A DNA stretch of 64,000 bases from Triticum aestivum (GCF_018294505.1 NC_057808.1:354070696-354134695); one strand, 5' to 3'. Positions 1-10,910 are shown, counted from the first letter of the stretch. The notes: generated from the letters alone by a model not told the origin. Made by a program: numbers and translations.

Positions 1-2
1 TA

Positions 3-938
3 TGTCTGCATGGAGTTTCGAGGACCATTGTATCAGATAGAGGAACCCAGTTTACTTGAATGTTTTGCAATCAGTTGCACAAGACTTTGAGTACCAGGCT
101 AGAGTTCAGTACAGCCTTTCATCCACAGACAGACAGACAGACAGAGAGAGTCAATCAGATTTTGGAGGACATGCTGAGAGCTTGTGCGCTAGATTATGGA
201 TCTAGTTGGGACGATAATTTGCCATATGCAGAGTTCTCTTACAACAACAGTTATCAATCCAGTTTGAAGATGGCCCCTTTCAAAGCTCTGTACGAAAGGA
301 GGTGCAGGACACCGTTGTTGTGGGACGAAGTTGGAGACCGCCAGTTGTTTGGACCAGATTTGATTAAAGAGTCTGAACAGAAAGTGAAGTTGATTCGCGA
401 TAGGCTCAAGGTAGCCCAGTCCAGGCAGAAGAGTTATGCGGATTCTAAACGCAAGGAGATAGTTTACGAAGTCGGAGACAGAGTTTATCTTCGAGTATCA
501 CCACTTCGAGGAGTAAAGCGCTTCGGAGTTAAGGGAAAGTTAGCGCCACATTTTGTAGGACCATACAAAGTTTTGGAGCGTATGGGGGAAGTTGCTTACA
601 AGTTGGAATTGGCCGAAGGATTGTCGGGAGTTCACGATGTGTTCCATGTTTCTCAGCTGAAGAAGTGCCATGCAGAGATGGCTGAGATACCACTGAGAGA
701 TACAGTGCCATTGGAAGCGATTCAGCTGGATAGTGACTTGACCTATGAGGAGAAACCAGTTAAGATTCTTGAGTATGCCAGCCGAGTCACCCGCAGCAAG
801 GTTATCAAGTTTTGCAAAGTTCAGTGGAGTCACCATACCGAGGATGAAGCCACCTGGGAGCGAGAGGAAGATCTACGGAAGGACCACTCTCACCTATTTT
901 CTAGCCAACCCGAATCTCGAGGGCGAGATTCATCTTAA
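3..938 (+). pseudogene. Chromovirus pol 3' end: integrase core remnant and chromodomain
   Basis: This is the C-terminal part of a Ty3/gypsy polyprotein; the rest lies off the left edge. The integrase core is recognisable: IVSDRGTQFT carries the second catalytic Asp, and HPQTDRQTERVNQILEDML carries the catalytic Glu. The usual HPQTDGQ has Gly changed to Arg. The GPY-type C-terminal region follows (GKLAPHFVGPYKVLERMG), then VHDVFHVSQLKK. The end is a chromodomain (about EEKPVKILEY to ATWEREEDL), which directs insertion to marked chromatin in this family. The reading frame has an in-frame TGA at 57-59, just after the second Asp motif, so the copy is not functional. The polypurine tract and 3' LTR follow directly, which confirms plus orientation. 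Chromodomain plus a roughly 3-kb LTR suggests the Tekay/Del clade. Confidence 0.9.
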
Positions 939-950
939 GGGGGGTAGGTT
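936..950 (+). other. Polypurine tract of the chromovirus
   Basis: The purine run AAGGGGGGTAGG lies immediately before the LTR start TGTAACATCC. This is the expected plus-strand primer site next to a 3' LTR. Confidence 0.75.
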
Positions 951-1542
951 TGTAACATCCCAAATTTTCAATTTGGAATGTTATACATTAGATCATCATG
1001 CATATCATATTTTATTGCATTTTGATTTGCGATCCTAGAAATTTCACGCAACTCAAGGACCCACGGAGAGAGTTGGGGATTTCGTTATTTTCATATTTGG
1101 GTTTTCTCAAATTTTGAAAATAGGATCATTTGTTTTAATTATTTTTCTCTCCGAAAATATTTCATATCAAAATATATGAGAGGGGATAAAATGACTTCTC
1201 CACAAATAATGAAATATTGGAGGAAAAATATTAAAAACAAATATTTGATTTTATTTGATTTTATTCGAATTAGGAAAAATACGCGTTTTTCAAAATTGCA
1301 TTTTAGGCCCAGATAAATGTTCATCTTGTCCGGCTTATTTTTAGAGGACGGGAAAAATTTATTTCGGGATTTTTGGAGTCCGTTTAGTATTTCTTTTCTT
1401 ACGGTTTCTGCACGTCCGAATTTTTTTTAAGTCAACCGCCTTATGGGCCGTGTCCGACCCGGACACCTCAGCCGGCCGGCCTTCGAAGCCGCGGCCCGAG
1501 CCCCGCCTCAGCCCAAGTCGCCGCCGCCCCGAAACCCTAGCC

Positions 1543-1839
1543 NNNNNNNNNNNNNNNNNNNNNNNNNNNNNNNNNNNNNNNNNNNNNNNNNNNNNNNNNN
1601 NNNNNNNNNNNNNNNNNNNNNNNNNNNNNNNNNNNNNNNNNNNNNNNNNNNNNNNNNNNNNNNNNNNNNNNNNNNNNNNNNNNNNNNNNNNNNNNNNNNN
1701 NNNNNNNNNNNNNNNNNNNNNNNNNNNNNNNNNNNNNNNNNNNNNNNNNNNNNNNNNNNNNNNNNNNNNNNNNNNNNNNNNNNNNNNNNNNNNNNNNNNN
1801 NNNNNNNNNNNNNNNNNNNNNNNNNNNNNNNNNNNNNNN
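1543..1839. other. Assembly gap of 297 N
   Basis: A run of N inside the LTR. It borders a GC-rich tandem repeat, which probably caused the break in assembly. Confidence 0.99.
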
Positions 1840-1935
1840 CCCGCCACCCGCCGGAGCCCCGCCACCCGCCGGAGCCCCGCCGCCCGACCCGCCACCCGCC
1901 GGAACCCCGCCGCCTCTCGCCCGACGCCGCCACCC
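1840..1935 (+). repeat. GC-rich tandem repeat at gap edge, unit about 18 bp
   Basis: Successive variants of CCGCCACCCGCCGGAGCC start directly at the gap and degrade to the right. The true copy number is hidden by the N run. Confidence 0.8.
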
Positions 1936-3893
1936 ACCGGAGCCGCTCGCCGCTGCCGCTGTCACGCGAACCGGGGTAGCCGCCGGTTTTTGTCGAAAAA
2001 TCGTTCGGTTTTATTTCGAAACCGAGATGCGTTTTTTTATATTAGATCGGTTTATTTTTTTCGGTTTAGTTAAATAGCGAACGCCCGTTCGTTCATTTTA
2101 ACGAACGGCTTTCTTTTTTTTACAGACAGCGAACGTTCGATCGTTAGCCTGTTCGTCAGTTATTCTTTTTCTCGGATTTTCCGCGATTATTCCTGATCGC
2201 GATTTCCGATCTGTTTTTTTCGTTTTAGTATAACTTTTCGCTCGTTTATCGGAATCAGGCGATTCAAGCGCCTAGAGTTTCGTCTCGAAGTTCTCTTTCT
2301 GTTTAACCAACTCAAACAAGTTTTTGCTACTGTAAAATTTGACTTAGATCCAGATTAGTTAACGAAGCTTGTTTCTTTCGCCGTTTGACCGTCGTTGCTT
2401 CGTTTGAATTGGTTCTTTTTGCAAACCGGAGTTCTTAAGTTGAACTTTCTGGTTAGTTCTCTTATTTTGAGTTTTATTTCATGCACCCTTGCTTGATTGC
2501 TTATGTATGTATTGTTTGTTTGCGATAGAGTACCCGGAGGGCAAAGCGTGCTACTACGAGTCTCTAGGTTTCACGGATCATCAGCAAGGCAAGTAACACT
2601 TTGATCATACTTTTCATCACCCAGTTTTATTGAATTAGATCAATCCTCAAACAGTTGCATGATTAGGATCTGATTAATATGTGGGTTTTGGGAAGTAGAT
2701 GAGGTAGTACCTATTGTCCTGTTTACTATCAAACCTTTGGGAGTTACTTCTACGTTTGCTTATATTGCTATGCTATGCTCGTAGACGTGGATTGGGTTTG
2801 AGTGAATTCTTCATGACAGATGCGAGATTATTAATTTATGGTTCAACTTAAGGTGGCTACTTTAATTTACATCTGGGTGGATTGAGGCACCTGGAGAACC
2901 CAGTGTTGCCTGTATTTTTGGATATCCCGGAGTACCCCTGTGATCATCCTATGGACCGCCACCCAGGCTCAAAGGGATCATGAGATTATTCATGCTAGAA
3001 ACTTCCGTGTGCAGCCACAAGATATTATGGGCTCTAGCATAGTTGAGTAGGTTACATGACCTCTTGAAGAGGTGGGCTAGCAGATGTAGGGGAAAGTAGG
3101 TGTAACTATCCACACGGAGTAAAGAGTAGTGTTTCGGAAAGACTGTGTCTCGGTCATCCGTTTCTCAAACACCATGTAGTGCAAGAAATCAAGCGGAGGC
3201 GATCGAGTCTTGTGGGGAAAAGTGCACAAACCTCTTCAGAGTGTACAAACTAATCATGATTAGCCGTGTCCCCGGTTATGGACATCTTGAGTATCTAGTT
3301 CTTGGATTATCATGTGGATCTCATCATCATGTTACTTAATTTAATTTGACTGTGTTAATCACATTCTTAATTGGGATTGAGTTGGAGGTACCTTCTCAAT
3401 GTTTAACAACCACCATGATAGTTAAATAAAATTTATTCCTTTGTGGTAGGGAAAAATTGGCTTTTTGCAAAACTGTAACCATAGAGCTTTCCACCGGCCA
3501 AATATGCATGTAGTGATAGCATTATTCTGTTCATTACTCTCTATGTGTTACTTTGCCAGCATATTCCATGTGCTGACCCGTTTTCGGGTTGCAACGTATC
3601 ATGTTGCAGACTTTCCAGACGACGAGTAAGGAGCCTTAGGTCATGGTCTTATACTCAGTGATGTCGTTGGAGTTGATGGACTCACTTTATCTTCCAAGCC
3701 TTCCGCTGTTATCGTATTTTAGATGGCCCTAAGCCATATTTATTGTATTGAGTTCTCTTGAACTATTCGATGTAATAAGTATGTGATTGCTAATCTGTTA
3801 TAAATCCTTCAAAGTACTGTGCGTGTCAGCATTACCGATCCAGGGATGGCACTGATGCACAGAGACTAGACTGTTTGAGGTCTGGTCGCTACA

Positions 3894-4587
3894 TGAAATC
3901 ATGGCACCCAGGCCCAAAGGACAAGCATTAAGCATGGCAAAGTCATAGCAACATCAATCTCAGAACATAGTGGATACTAGGGATCAAGCCCTAACAAAAC
4001 TAACTAGATTACATGATGAATCTCATCCAACTCCTCACTGACCAGCGAGCCTACGAAGGAATTACTCACTCCCGGTGGGGAGCATCATGGAATTGGCGAT
4101 GGAGAAGGGTTGGTGATCACGAAGATCGAAGATCCCCCTCTCCGGAGCCCCAAACGGACTCTAGATCTGGCCTCCCGATGAAAAACAGGAGGTGAAGGCG
4201 GCTCCGTCTCGTGAAACGCAATAATTATTTCTCCCCGATTTTTTCTGGAAAAATAGGATTTTATAGCGTCGGTTTCAGGGTCTGCGGGGCCACCAGGTGG
4301 GGACAACCCACCTGGGCGCGCCTGGAGGGGGCACCCTGATGGGTTGTGCCCACCCAGGTGCCCCCCTCCGGTGGTTCTGGGCTCCCGAAATTCTCATATA
4401 TTGTATAAAAAGTCCTCACAAAGTTTCGTTCCATTCCGAGAACTTTTATTTCTGCACACAAAAAACACCATGGTAGTTCTGCTGAAAACAGCGTCAGTCC
4501 GGAGTTAGTTTCATTCAAATCATGCAAATTAGAGTCCAAAACAAGAGGAAAAGCGTTAGGAAAAGTAGATACGTTGGAGACGTATCA
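3894..4587 (-). repeat. Partial LTR of a Sabrina/WHAM-like Ty3/gypsy element
   Basis: Read on the minus strand it starts TGATACGTCTCCAACG at 4587, next to a purine tract, which marks the 5' end of a 3' LTR. Its far end is cut at 3894 by the chromovirus LTR. The start and the downstream text match from memory the abundant Sabrina/WHAM-type Triticeae LTRs. No gene is present. Confidence 0.8.
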
Positions 4588-5764
4588 GCTCCCCCAAGCT
4601 TAAACCTTTGCTTGTCCTCAAGCAATTCAGTTGATAAACTGAAAGTGAAAAAGAAAAACTTTTACGAACTCTTTTGCTCTTGTTTGCATAAATAAGCTTA
4701 AACAACACCGAGGTTTTCAGCCAATATTATAACTAACCATGCCGACAATAACTCTTAAAAATTATATTAACTCATATCAATGACATAATCAGCTAGCGAG
4801 CAATAATAAGATAGCTCAAAAAGCAACACATTATCAAAACAACCATGATATAATATGACAATAGTGGTATCTCGCTAGCCCTTTCTGAGACCGCAAAACA
4901 TAAATGTAGAGCACCTCCAAAGTCCAAGCAGCGACTAAACATTGTACATCATGGTAGAAAAGATTCAGTCATGATGCACCCAACATTAGCTACACACAAT
5001 GCATCAGCATGACATCAATGCTCTCAGGTTCTGGCGCTTATTTTAGAAGGTGATGACACAACATAAAAGTAAATAGATAGTCCCTTCGCAGAGGGAAGCA
5101 GTGATTTGCAGAGGTGCCAGAGCTCAAGTTTTTTAAACAGAGGTAAATGATATTTTGAGAAATGCACCCTTCTTGTTTACTTCGCGACCATCAGTTATCT
5201 ATATCTCCCATGCTAAACACGCTAGTGGCGGTTCCCAAGCGATAAAGTAAAGGTTATGACTCTGTAGAAGTTTTTGTTTGATTATTTGAAAGCCTTCTCT
5301 GTTTGCAGTTTGGGACTGGGAATCCCTATTACTGCCCTTTTTCTCGTGCAATGGCGAGTGAATAAACACTCAACCTGAGAATAACCCGCTTAGCATGGAA
5401 GATACGAACTACCTCCTGTCGCTCCATGAACGATCCAGACACACAAAAAGGATATTTATTTGAAATTTTTAGATATGGCACATGCAAATTTACTTAGGAC
5501 AGCAGGGTAATACTGCATATTGGTAGGTATGGTGGACTCATCTGGAATAACTTGGGTTTAAGGTTTTTGATGCACAAGCAGAATTCCCACTTAGTATAGG
5601 TGAAGGCTAGCAATTAGATTGAGAAGCGGCCAGCTAGAGAGCAACAACGGTCATGAACATGCATTATGCATAAGTAACATTGGACACTAGCATGAGTAGG
5701 ATATGAACACCATGAACATAAATATCATAGAGGCTATGTTGGTTTTGATTGAACTACATGCATG
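4588..5764 (-). mobile_element. Non-coding 3' internal region of the Sabrina-like element
   Basis: On the minus strand the last bases before the LTR read TTGCTTGAGGACAAGCAAAG then AAGCTTGGGGGAG, a conserved 3' end and polypurine tract of Athila-type elements. The remaining 1.1 kb is AT-rich with no long ORF; coding parts are not in the window. It ends at 5764 where LTR A was inserted. Confidence 0.7.
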
Positions 5765-6670
5765 TGTCGGATTTCGGGTTCCGGCAAAATCCTTGAGGTT
5801 CGAACAGTGGGGTGGGCACGAAGATCTCTCCTCCCCCTAGCTCACGCTCTCACCACAATCTCAAAGCTCAGCACATCGAACTCACAGAACAAAGGACACG
5901 TGGTTTATACTGGTTCGGGCCACCGATGTGGTGTAATACCCTACTCCAGTGTGGTGTGGTGGATTGCCTCTTGGGCTGAGGATGAACAAGTACAAGGGAA
6001 GAACAGCCTCCTGAGGAGAGGTGTTCTTGAGCTCGGTGAGCTTGTGTGGTTGAGGATGATCTGAATGGTCCCAAATCAGTCGCCTCCTACTGTGGTGGCT
6101 AGTCCTATTTATAGAGGCCCTGGTCCTCTTCCCAAATGTAGGCGGGAAGGGATCCAACAACGGCCAAATTTGAAGGGAGACAACCAGTACAAGTTATCCT
6201 GACTAAAGGTGGTCTTCGCCTGCCGAAGGCTCTGGTGGTGACGCCATCCTGGGCTCCGCGGTGACCTCCTTCCTGCCGTCCTACTGGTCTTGGTCTTGTT
6301 GCATCGGTATGGAAACCTTTGCCTGATTCCTCGAGACTCCTCGCCCGCGCTTGCCTCTTTAGCACCAAAGAGGAAACGAGTACACTACGCGCGCTGGCGC
6401 TCGCCTGGCACCCGCCTGGCCTTGGTCATCATGGCTTGCGTCACAGGGACCTCGCGAGGTGCCCCTCGCCTTGATCTCTCCTCCCCTCGCGAGCCAGCCT
6501 GGTGAGGCCGCCCCGAGGAGGTCTTGCATCGTCCGCCTCGCGAGGCTTGGCCCCTCGCGAGGGTCTTGAGTATTCGTTGACAAAGATGGGCCGTACAGGG
6601 CCGCTGGTGGAGCCACACCATGGGCCGGAGGCAGGCAAGTCTGGGGACCCCCGTTCCCAGGACGCCGACA
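5765..6670 (-). repeat. LTR A (906 bp), 3' LTR of a minus-strand gypsy element
   Basis: Bounded by TGTCGG (5765) and CCGACA (6670). It is clearly related to the LTRs at 37636-38531 and 41972-42697. On the minus strand the LTR contains a TATA-like CTATAAATAGG (about 6107-6116), and the adjacent internal sequence on that strand is GGGCCCGGGGGCTAC, a polypurine-like tract. Both put this as a 3' LTR on the minus strand. Confidence 0.85.
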
Positions 6671-6909
6671 GTAGCCCCCGGGCCCAAGATGCGCTCGGAC
6701 TTGGCTTCGAGGCGAAGCCAAGGGGCAAGTGCGGAGCGCCGTGGGCCCCAACAGCCTGTGGCGGTTGACGTGTGGCGACTGATGGGACGTGGGCGTCTCC
6801 GCTTCCCCACGCTGCCTCGGCAACTGCCCAACTTGATGAGTCCCCGATACATGCAGGGAAAACCATCATTACCTGTGATCGTGGGGGTCGCCGGTTGGCC
6901 TTCTCCTGC

Positions 6910-6916
6910 TATAAAT
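6910..6916 (+). promoter_or_regulatory. TATA box of the B3-like antisense gene
   Basis: TATAAAT lies about 90 bp before the ATG at 7002, followed by a CT-rich leader. This is the usual distance for a plant promoter with a short 5' UTR. Confidence 0.5.
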
Positions 6917-7001
6917 GAGGAGGGGGGCGGAGCCCCCATCGCCCATCTCTTCCTGCGCCGCTCGCTTCTCCTCCCTTGCTTCATTGCTTGCAGCGACACC
7001 C

Positions 7002-7802
7002 ATGGCGCCTGCGAAGAGGTTCTCGCCCACAGAGAAGGGGAAGGCCCACAAGGAGGGGCCCGGCTCGCCGCCGCCCAAGAGGGGGCGCGGTCGCCCGCGT
7101 AAGCACGCCGCGACCCCCGTCATGGCTCCTCACGACCGCGGCGGTGCCTCCTCGCGCGGTGGGAATCGCCCAGGTCGTGGCAGCCCCGTCGATGAAGTGA
7201 GTCACGCCATGGTTGCGCGGCCTCCCCGGCTGCGCCTCCACTCGACGGAGGTGCTGCCGGAGTTCGTTGTGTGGTCGGAGAACCCGGCCGGCACCTGGCT
7301 TCAGCTTCCACGCTTCTTCGCCGGTGAACTGCTGGCCACGGGTCCAGGCGGTCTCTGGCTGCAGGCAGACGACTGTTGCAGCAAGGCTTCATGGGTCACG
7401 GTGGAGGTCTCCGTCGGGGGCAACGCAGCCTTGGCCCGCTGCTAGCAGACGTTTGCCCGCGCGCGCGGCCAGGGCAGGTGGTGTACCCTCCACTTCAAGT
7501 ACGACGGCAACGCGACCCTCTACGTGAGGGTATTCAGGGAAGATGGTCGCCGCGTCGGGTGCTGTCCTGAGGACAACGATGACGACGAGGTGCTCGGCCT
7601 TGGCGATGGTTGTGACGAGGGTGAAGGCGGACTTGTCCTCGGCGCCGGTCGCGGCTCGTCCAGCTACGACGACTCTTCCTCCGGCGACATCTCCAGCAGT
7701 GGCGGCTATGACCAGCCGCCACGCCGTCGTGCCGACTTTGAGGGCGGTAGCGGGTCGTCTTGTTGCTGTGCCCCAGTGAAGCGCGAGGAGGGGTCTGGTT
7801 GA
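7002..7802 (+). pseudogene. AT-hook plus B3-domain protein, one nonsense codon
   Basis: This would encode about 266 residues, antisense to the retroelement. The N-terminal part is basic and proline-rich with an AT-hook core (KRGRGRPRK, about residues 28-36). A B3-type DNA-binding domain follows: EFVVWSENPAGTWLQLP for the first strands, then WVTVEVSVGGNAALA, then QTFARARGQGRW and LHFKYDGNATLYVRVF. That order (strand, W..V.V, G...L..GW..F, L.F.YDG, V.VF) fits plant B3/REM proteins. The tail is acidic and Ser-rich. A TAG at 7443-7445 falls exactly where B3 proteins have the Trp of the GW..F motif, consistent with TGG to TAG. The frame is otherwise open to TGA at 7800-7802. The start was chosen because of TATA at 6910 and good ATG context. 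It looks like a captured host transcription-factor gene or an accessory gene of the family. The B3 call is by eye. Confidence 0.65.
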
Positions 7803-8068
7803 GTCCAGGGGAGCGCCAAGGGCCCACCCTTGTGAACCGTTGCGGGGGTGCACGCCGCTTTTGTTTTGTTCTTTCCTTTCTTCCTGCATCAAAAAAGAAA
7901 CAAGCATGGGGCCCTGCAGGGGCATGCAACAAACCGTGACTGCTAAGTCGCTATGTTATGTTTTATCGTTCCTGTGTCGTGTTGCAGCATCAACGTTTTA
8001 TGTAGGCGTGTAGAGATAACTTAGCTTGATGTGTCTGAAGTAGTTTCTACCTCGTGAGGCGCGCCTTT

Positions 8069-8547
8069 TGTCGGTGTCAAAACCGGAGGATCTCGGGTAG
8101 GGGGTCCCGAACTGTGCGTATAGGATCGATGGTTACAGGAGACAGGGGATACGATGTTTACCCAGGTTCGGGCCCTCTCTATGGAGGTAATACCCTACTT
8201 CCTGCTTGATTGATCTTGATGAATATGAGTATTACAAGAGTTGATCTACCACGAGATCATAATGGCTGAACCCTAGAAGTCTAGCCTGTATGACTATGGT
8301 AATCAGTATATCCTTTCCGGACTACACCCTCCGGTTTATGTAGACACCGGGGGAATCTAGGGTTACATAGAGTTGGTTACATAGGAAGGAATCTTCATAG
8401 TTGATCGCCAAGCTTGCCTTCCACGCCAAGGAGAGTCCTATCCGGACACGGGTATAGTCTTCGGCCTTCATGTCTTCACAGCCCATCAGTCCGACCCATG
8501 GATAACAGGCCGGATGCCCGAGGACCCCTTAGTCCAGGACTCCCTCA
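8069..8547 (-). repeat. LTR (479 bp) of a Tat-like minus-strand element
   Basis: Plus-strand bounds are TGTCGGTGTC (8069) and GGACTCCCTCA (8547). On the minus strand it starts TGAGGGAGTCCTGG, preceded by GGTTCGGGGCTAC as polypurine tract, so it is a 3' LTR. It resembles Sumaya/Fatima-type Triticeae LTRs from memory. It was inserted into the 3' flank of the B3-like gene. Confidence 0.75.
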
Positions 8548-8839
8548 GTAGCCCCGAACCAGCCTTCAATAGCGAGGTGTTCGACACACGAATTGTCTTC
8601 GGCATTGCAAGGCGGGTTCCTCCTTTAATGATTTCCAAGTAGTGTATTCGGCCGTAGATTCAATGTCTCCCCTCGGCTTCTGCGCGTTCAATATTCCACG
8701 TGTCGAGCGAATGCGGGGGGTCAGGGGTATTTTTGCAAATAACACCCTATTTAGGCCAGGAAGAGCGTCTATTTTAGGAGATCGGATCTTAGATCCATTA
8801 GAAAAATCCCCAAAGACCACTAGGAGAAGCCATTCCAAC

Positions 8840-9374
8840 ATGGCTAGCATTCCCAGTCCCTCCTTCGACTTAGAGAGAGGCGAGTGGGAGAAGTGCTCAA
8901 TGGCCTACAGCCAATTAAAGAAGCTGCAAACGCAGGGATTCCTCCCCCGGCAGATCTGGTCCCTGTTCGAGCAGGGCAAGCTTCCCTTAATGGTGAGACC
9001 CAGGCGGAGGATTTTCCCAATCCATCCGGGGGGAGCGATTATATTTCGTCCCTTACCTGCTAAGGGGCGTTGGGTTCCCAATCCATCCGTTCCTCCGGGG
9101 GCTTCTGGAATACTATGGCCTTCAGCTGCACAATTTTACTCCTGCCTCCATTCTGCATATTGCGGGCTACGTCGCTTTGTACGAACTGTTTCTGGGCATC
9201 GAGGCCCATTTCAAACTGTGGAGAAGGTTGTTCTGCCTCGTCCTGCGCAATCACCAGGGGTTAATATTTGAAGTGGGCGGAGCCAAAGTATGGCGCGTCG
9301 CCGATACAGGATACCTGTCCAGCACACCTAGGAAGGCATATGAAGAATGGCCTTCCGAATGGTTCTATGTAGAA
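8840..9374 (+). pseudogene. Antisense accessory gene, Transposase_28-like, cut by the CACTA element
   Basis: This is the N-terminal part of a protein of the 'putative gypsy type transposon' family (Transposase_28, PF04195), antisense to its retroelement. It starts at ATG 8840 (MASIPSPSFDLERGEWEKCS). The family core is clear after a frame change: FPNPSGGERLYFVPYLLRG, then IHPFLRGLLEYYGLQLHNF, then ELFLGIEAHFKLWRRLFCLV, then EEWPSEWFYVE. The frame changes within the C run at 8944-8948. The expected Leu-Pro-Pro reading would need one more C, so a 1-nt deletion is likely. The coding sequence stops dead at 9374 where CACTA begins; the continuation was not found in the window. Function of the family is unknown despite its name. 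Confidence 0.75.
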
Positions 9375-10905
9375 CACTAAAAAAAATACACTTCCGTGAT
9401 GATACGTGTTTGTCACAGTAGGTCACGTTTTCTGTCATGAATGTACATCCATGACAAATTTATGACAGAATCAAGATAGTCATACCTGTGCTGTCGTAGA
9501 AGTGTTCCATGACACATTACCAAAATTATCATCACGGAAATGTCCACTTCCATGACGATAAATCGCGCGTCACATAAGTGCTTTCTTCAAGGGTGACCGA
9601 CACGTGGCATCCACTGTAACGGAACGTCGTTAAGCTATCGGATCCGGTTTTGGATCCGATAACCCGTTAACAGCCCGGACCAATGGGGATTTTCCACGTG
9701 TAAAATTCTGATTGGCAGACGGAAACACGTGTCAGCTCCGCGTTGGCACAGGTGTCACTCATCCAGTGGGCGAGATGCGCCTATGATATGCTGACACGTG
9801 GACCGGCCCAAAAGTGGCCCATAAAGTTTAAATGGGCCAGCCCAATTAAAGGCCCACAAGATTTTGCGGTCCATAATGGGCCAGCCCAGCAAAAGGCCCA
9901 CGAGATTTTTCGTATCATAATGGGCCGGCCCAGCTAAAGGCCCATGAGATTTTGCGGGCCATAATGGGCCGACCCAGCTAAAGGCCCGCGAGATTTTGAG
10001 GACCATAATGGGCCGGCCCAGATAAAGGCCCAACATTCTCAGTTAAGGCCCGTACGGCTAGTGTCAAATCAGCCCGTCAACGGCCTGTCCTAAACTTGTC
10101 ATCATAACGGCCCATGATCACTTCTGGCCCGTTAACAATCCGCTAAGTATATGGGCCGAATTACGGCCCGGTGTATTTCTGGCCTGTTAAAGGTCTTGCT
10201 TCATTTGGGCCCATTTACAGGCCATTGAAACTTTCAGCCCATAAACGACCATGAAGGATTTGGGTCATATTCAGCCATGTCTGACATTCAGCCTGGTAGC
10301 GGCCCACTACAGATTTGGGCCACTTTCGGCCCTTTGTGATTTTTGGACTGTTAACGTCGGACGAAATCCATGGGCCATATGTGGCCCAACGTCACATCGG
10401 GCCCATTAACGGCCCATATAAAAATGACGATAATCTAGCCCGACCGAACTTCCAGCCTGTTAAAGGCCCGTGTATTAGGTCACCGCATTTACGGCCCGTC
10501 CGAATTTCGGCCTGTGAAAGATCCGCATCGTAAATGGGCCCAATCTCACTTTCGGTCTTTTAAAGGCCCATGTTTTTTATGGGCTCGAGATATTTACACC
10601 TGTAAACGGCCTATTGTTACTGAGGGCCCAAATTATGTTTAGGCCTGTTAAAGGCCCACTATGGGCACATGCCTACCAGAAAAATATGAAATCTTATGCT
10701 GATTTAGGCCCAGATATTTTTAGTGGGCTACATGTAAATTTTGGCCCATAATCGTTTTTAGCCCAATTGGAATGGGCCCGACGAATGTTGGCATGTTGGG
10801 CTCCTACAAAGCTTTCGGCCGAATACATTACTAAGATAAACCTACACTATACAAAAATAGCGTCGTAATTATTGCAGCCTTTGGCAGCAGCATAAATGCT
10901 GTATC
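9375..10905. mobile_element. CACTA (En/Spm) transposon, left terminus and subterminal region
   Basis: The terminus starts CACTAAAAAAAATACACTT at 9375 and is preceded by GAA (9372-9374), the likely 3-bp target duplication. CTTCCGTGATGAT near 9391 is repeated in inverted form near 9527, so the terminus can fold. From about 9800 to 10800 there are dozens of copies of GGCCCAT/GGCCCGTTAA-type motifs in both orientations, typical CACTA subterminal transposase-binding clusters. The matching right terminus was not found. The element resumes at 23435 after the Tat insertion. Confidence 0.85.
9800..10810. repeat. Subterminal GGCCCAT/GGCCCGTT repeat cluster of the CACTA
   Basis: Short GC-rich motifs (GGCCCATAATGGGCC, GGCCCGTTAACGG and variants) recur every 20-60 bp in direct and inverted orientation. 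No gene is present. Confidence 0.8.
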
Positions 10906-10910
10906 ACAAC
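10906..10910. repeat. Target-site duplication ACAAC, left copy
   Basis: ACAAC directly precedes the LTR at 10911 and recurs at 23435-23439 directly after the other LTR. Confidence 0.9.

Larger units (their letters stand above)
951..3893 (+). repeat. 3' LTR of the chromovirus (2,943 bp)
   Basis: It begins TGTAACATCC after the polypurine tract and ends GGTCGCTACA. To the right the sequence resumes as an unrelated, oppositely oriented LTR, so 3893 is a clean insertion edge. The expected 5-bp target duplication would be TGAAA (3894-3898), but its partner is outside the window. The LTR is broken by an N gap in a GC-rich part. A conserved three-dyad module lies at 3232-3283. Short ORFs in it are chance frames. 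Confidence 0.85.
6671..8068 (-). mobile_element. 3' internal region of element A, with antisense cargo gene
   Basis: The first 200 bp match the region next to LTR B1 (38532-38720). After that the two family members carry different plus-strand ORFs. Gag and pol of element A are not in the window. At 8069 another LTR interrupts the region. Confidence 0.7.

Noticed and set aside
1359..2073. Long ORFs spanning the N gap
   Set aside because: They are open only because N codons contain no stops; the flanks are GC-rich repeat.
6359..6999. Minus-strand ORFs of 140-200 codons next to LTR A
   Set aside because: They cross the LTR/internal border and have no family similarity; GC-rich sequence explains them.
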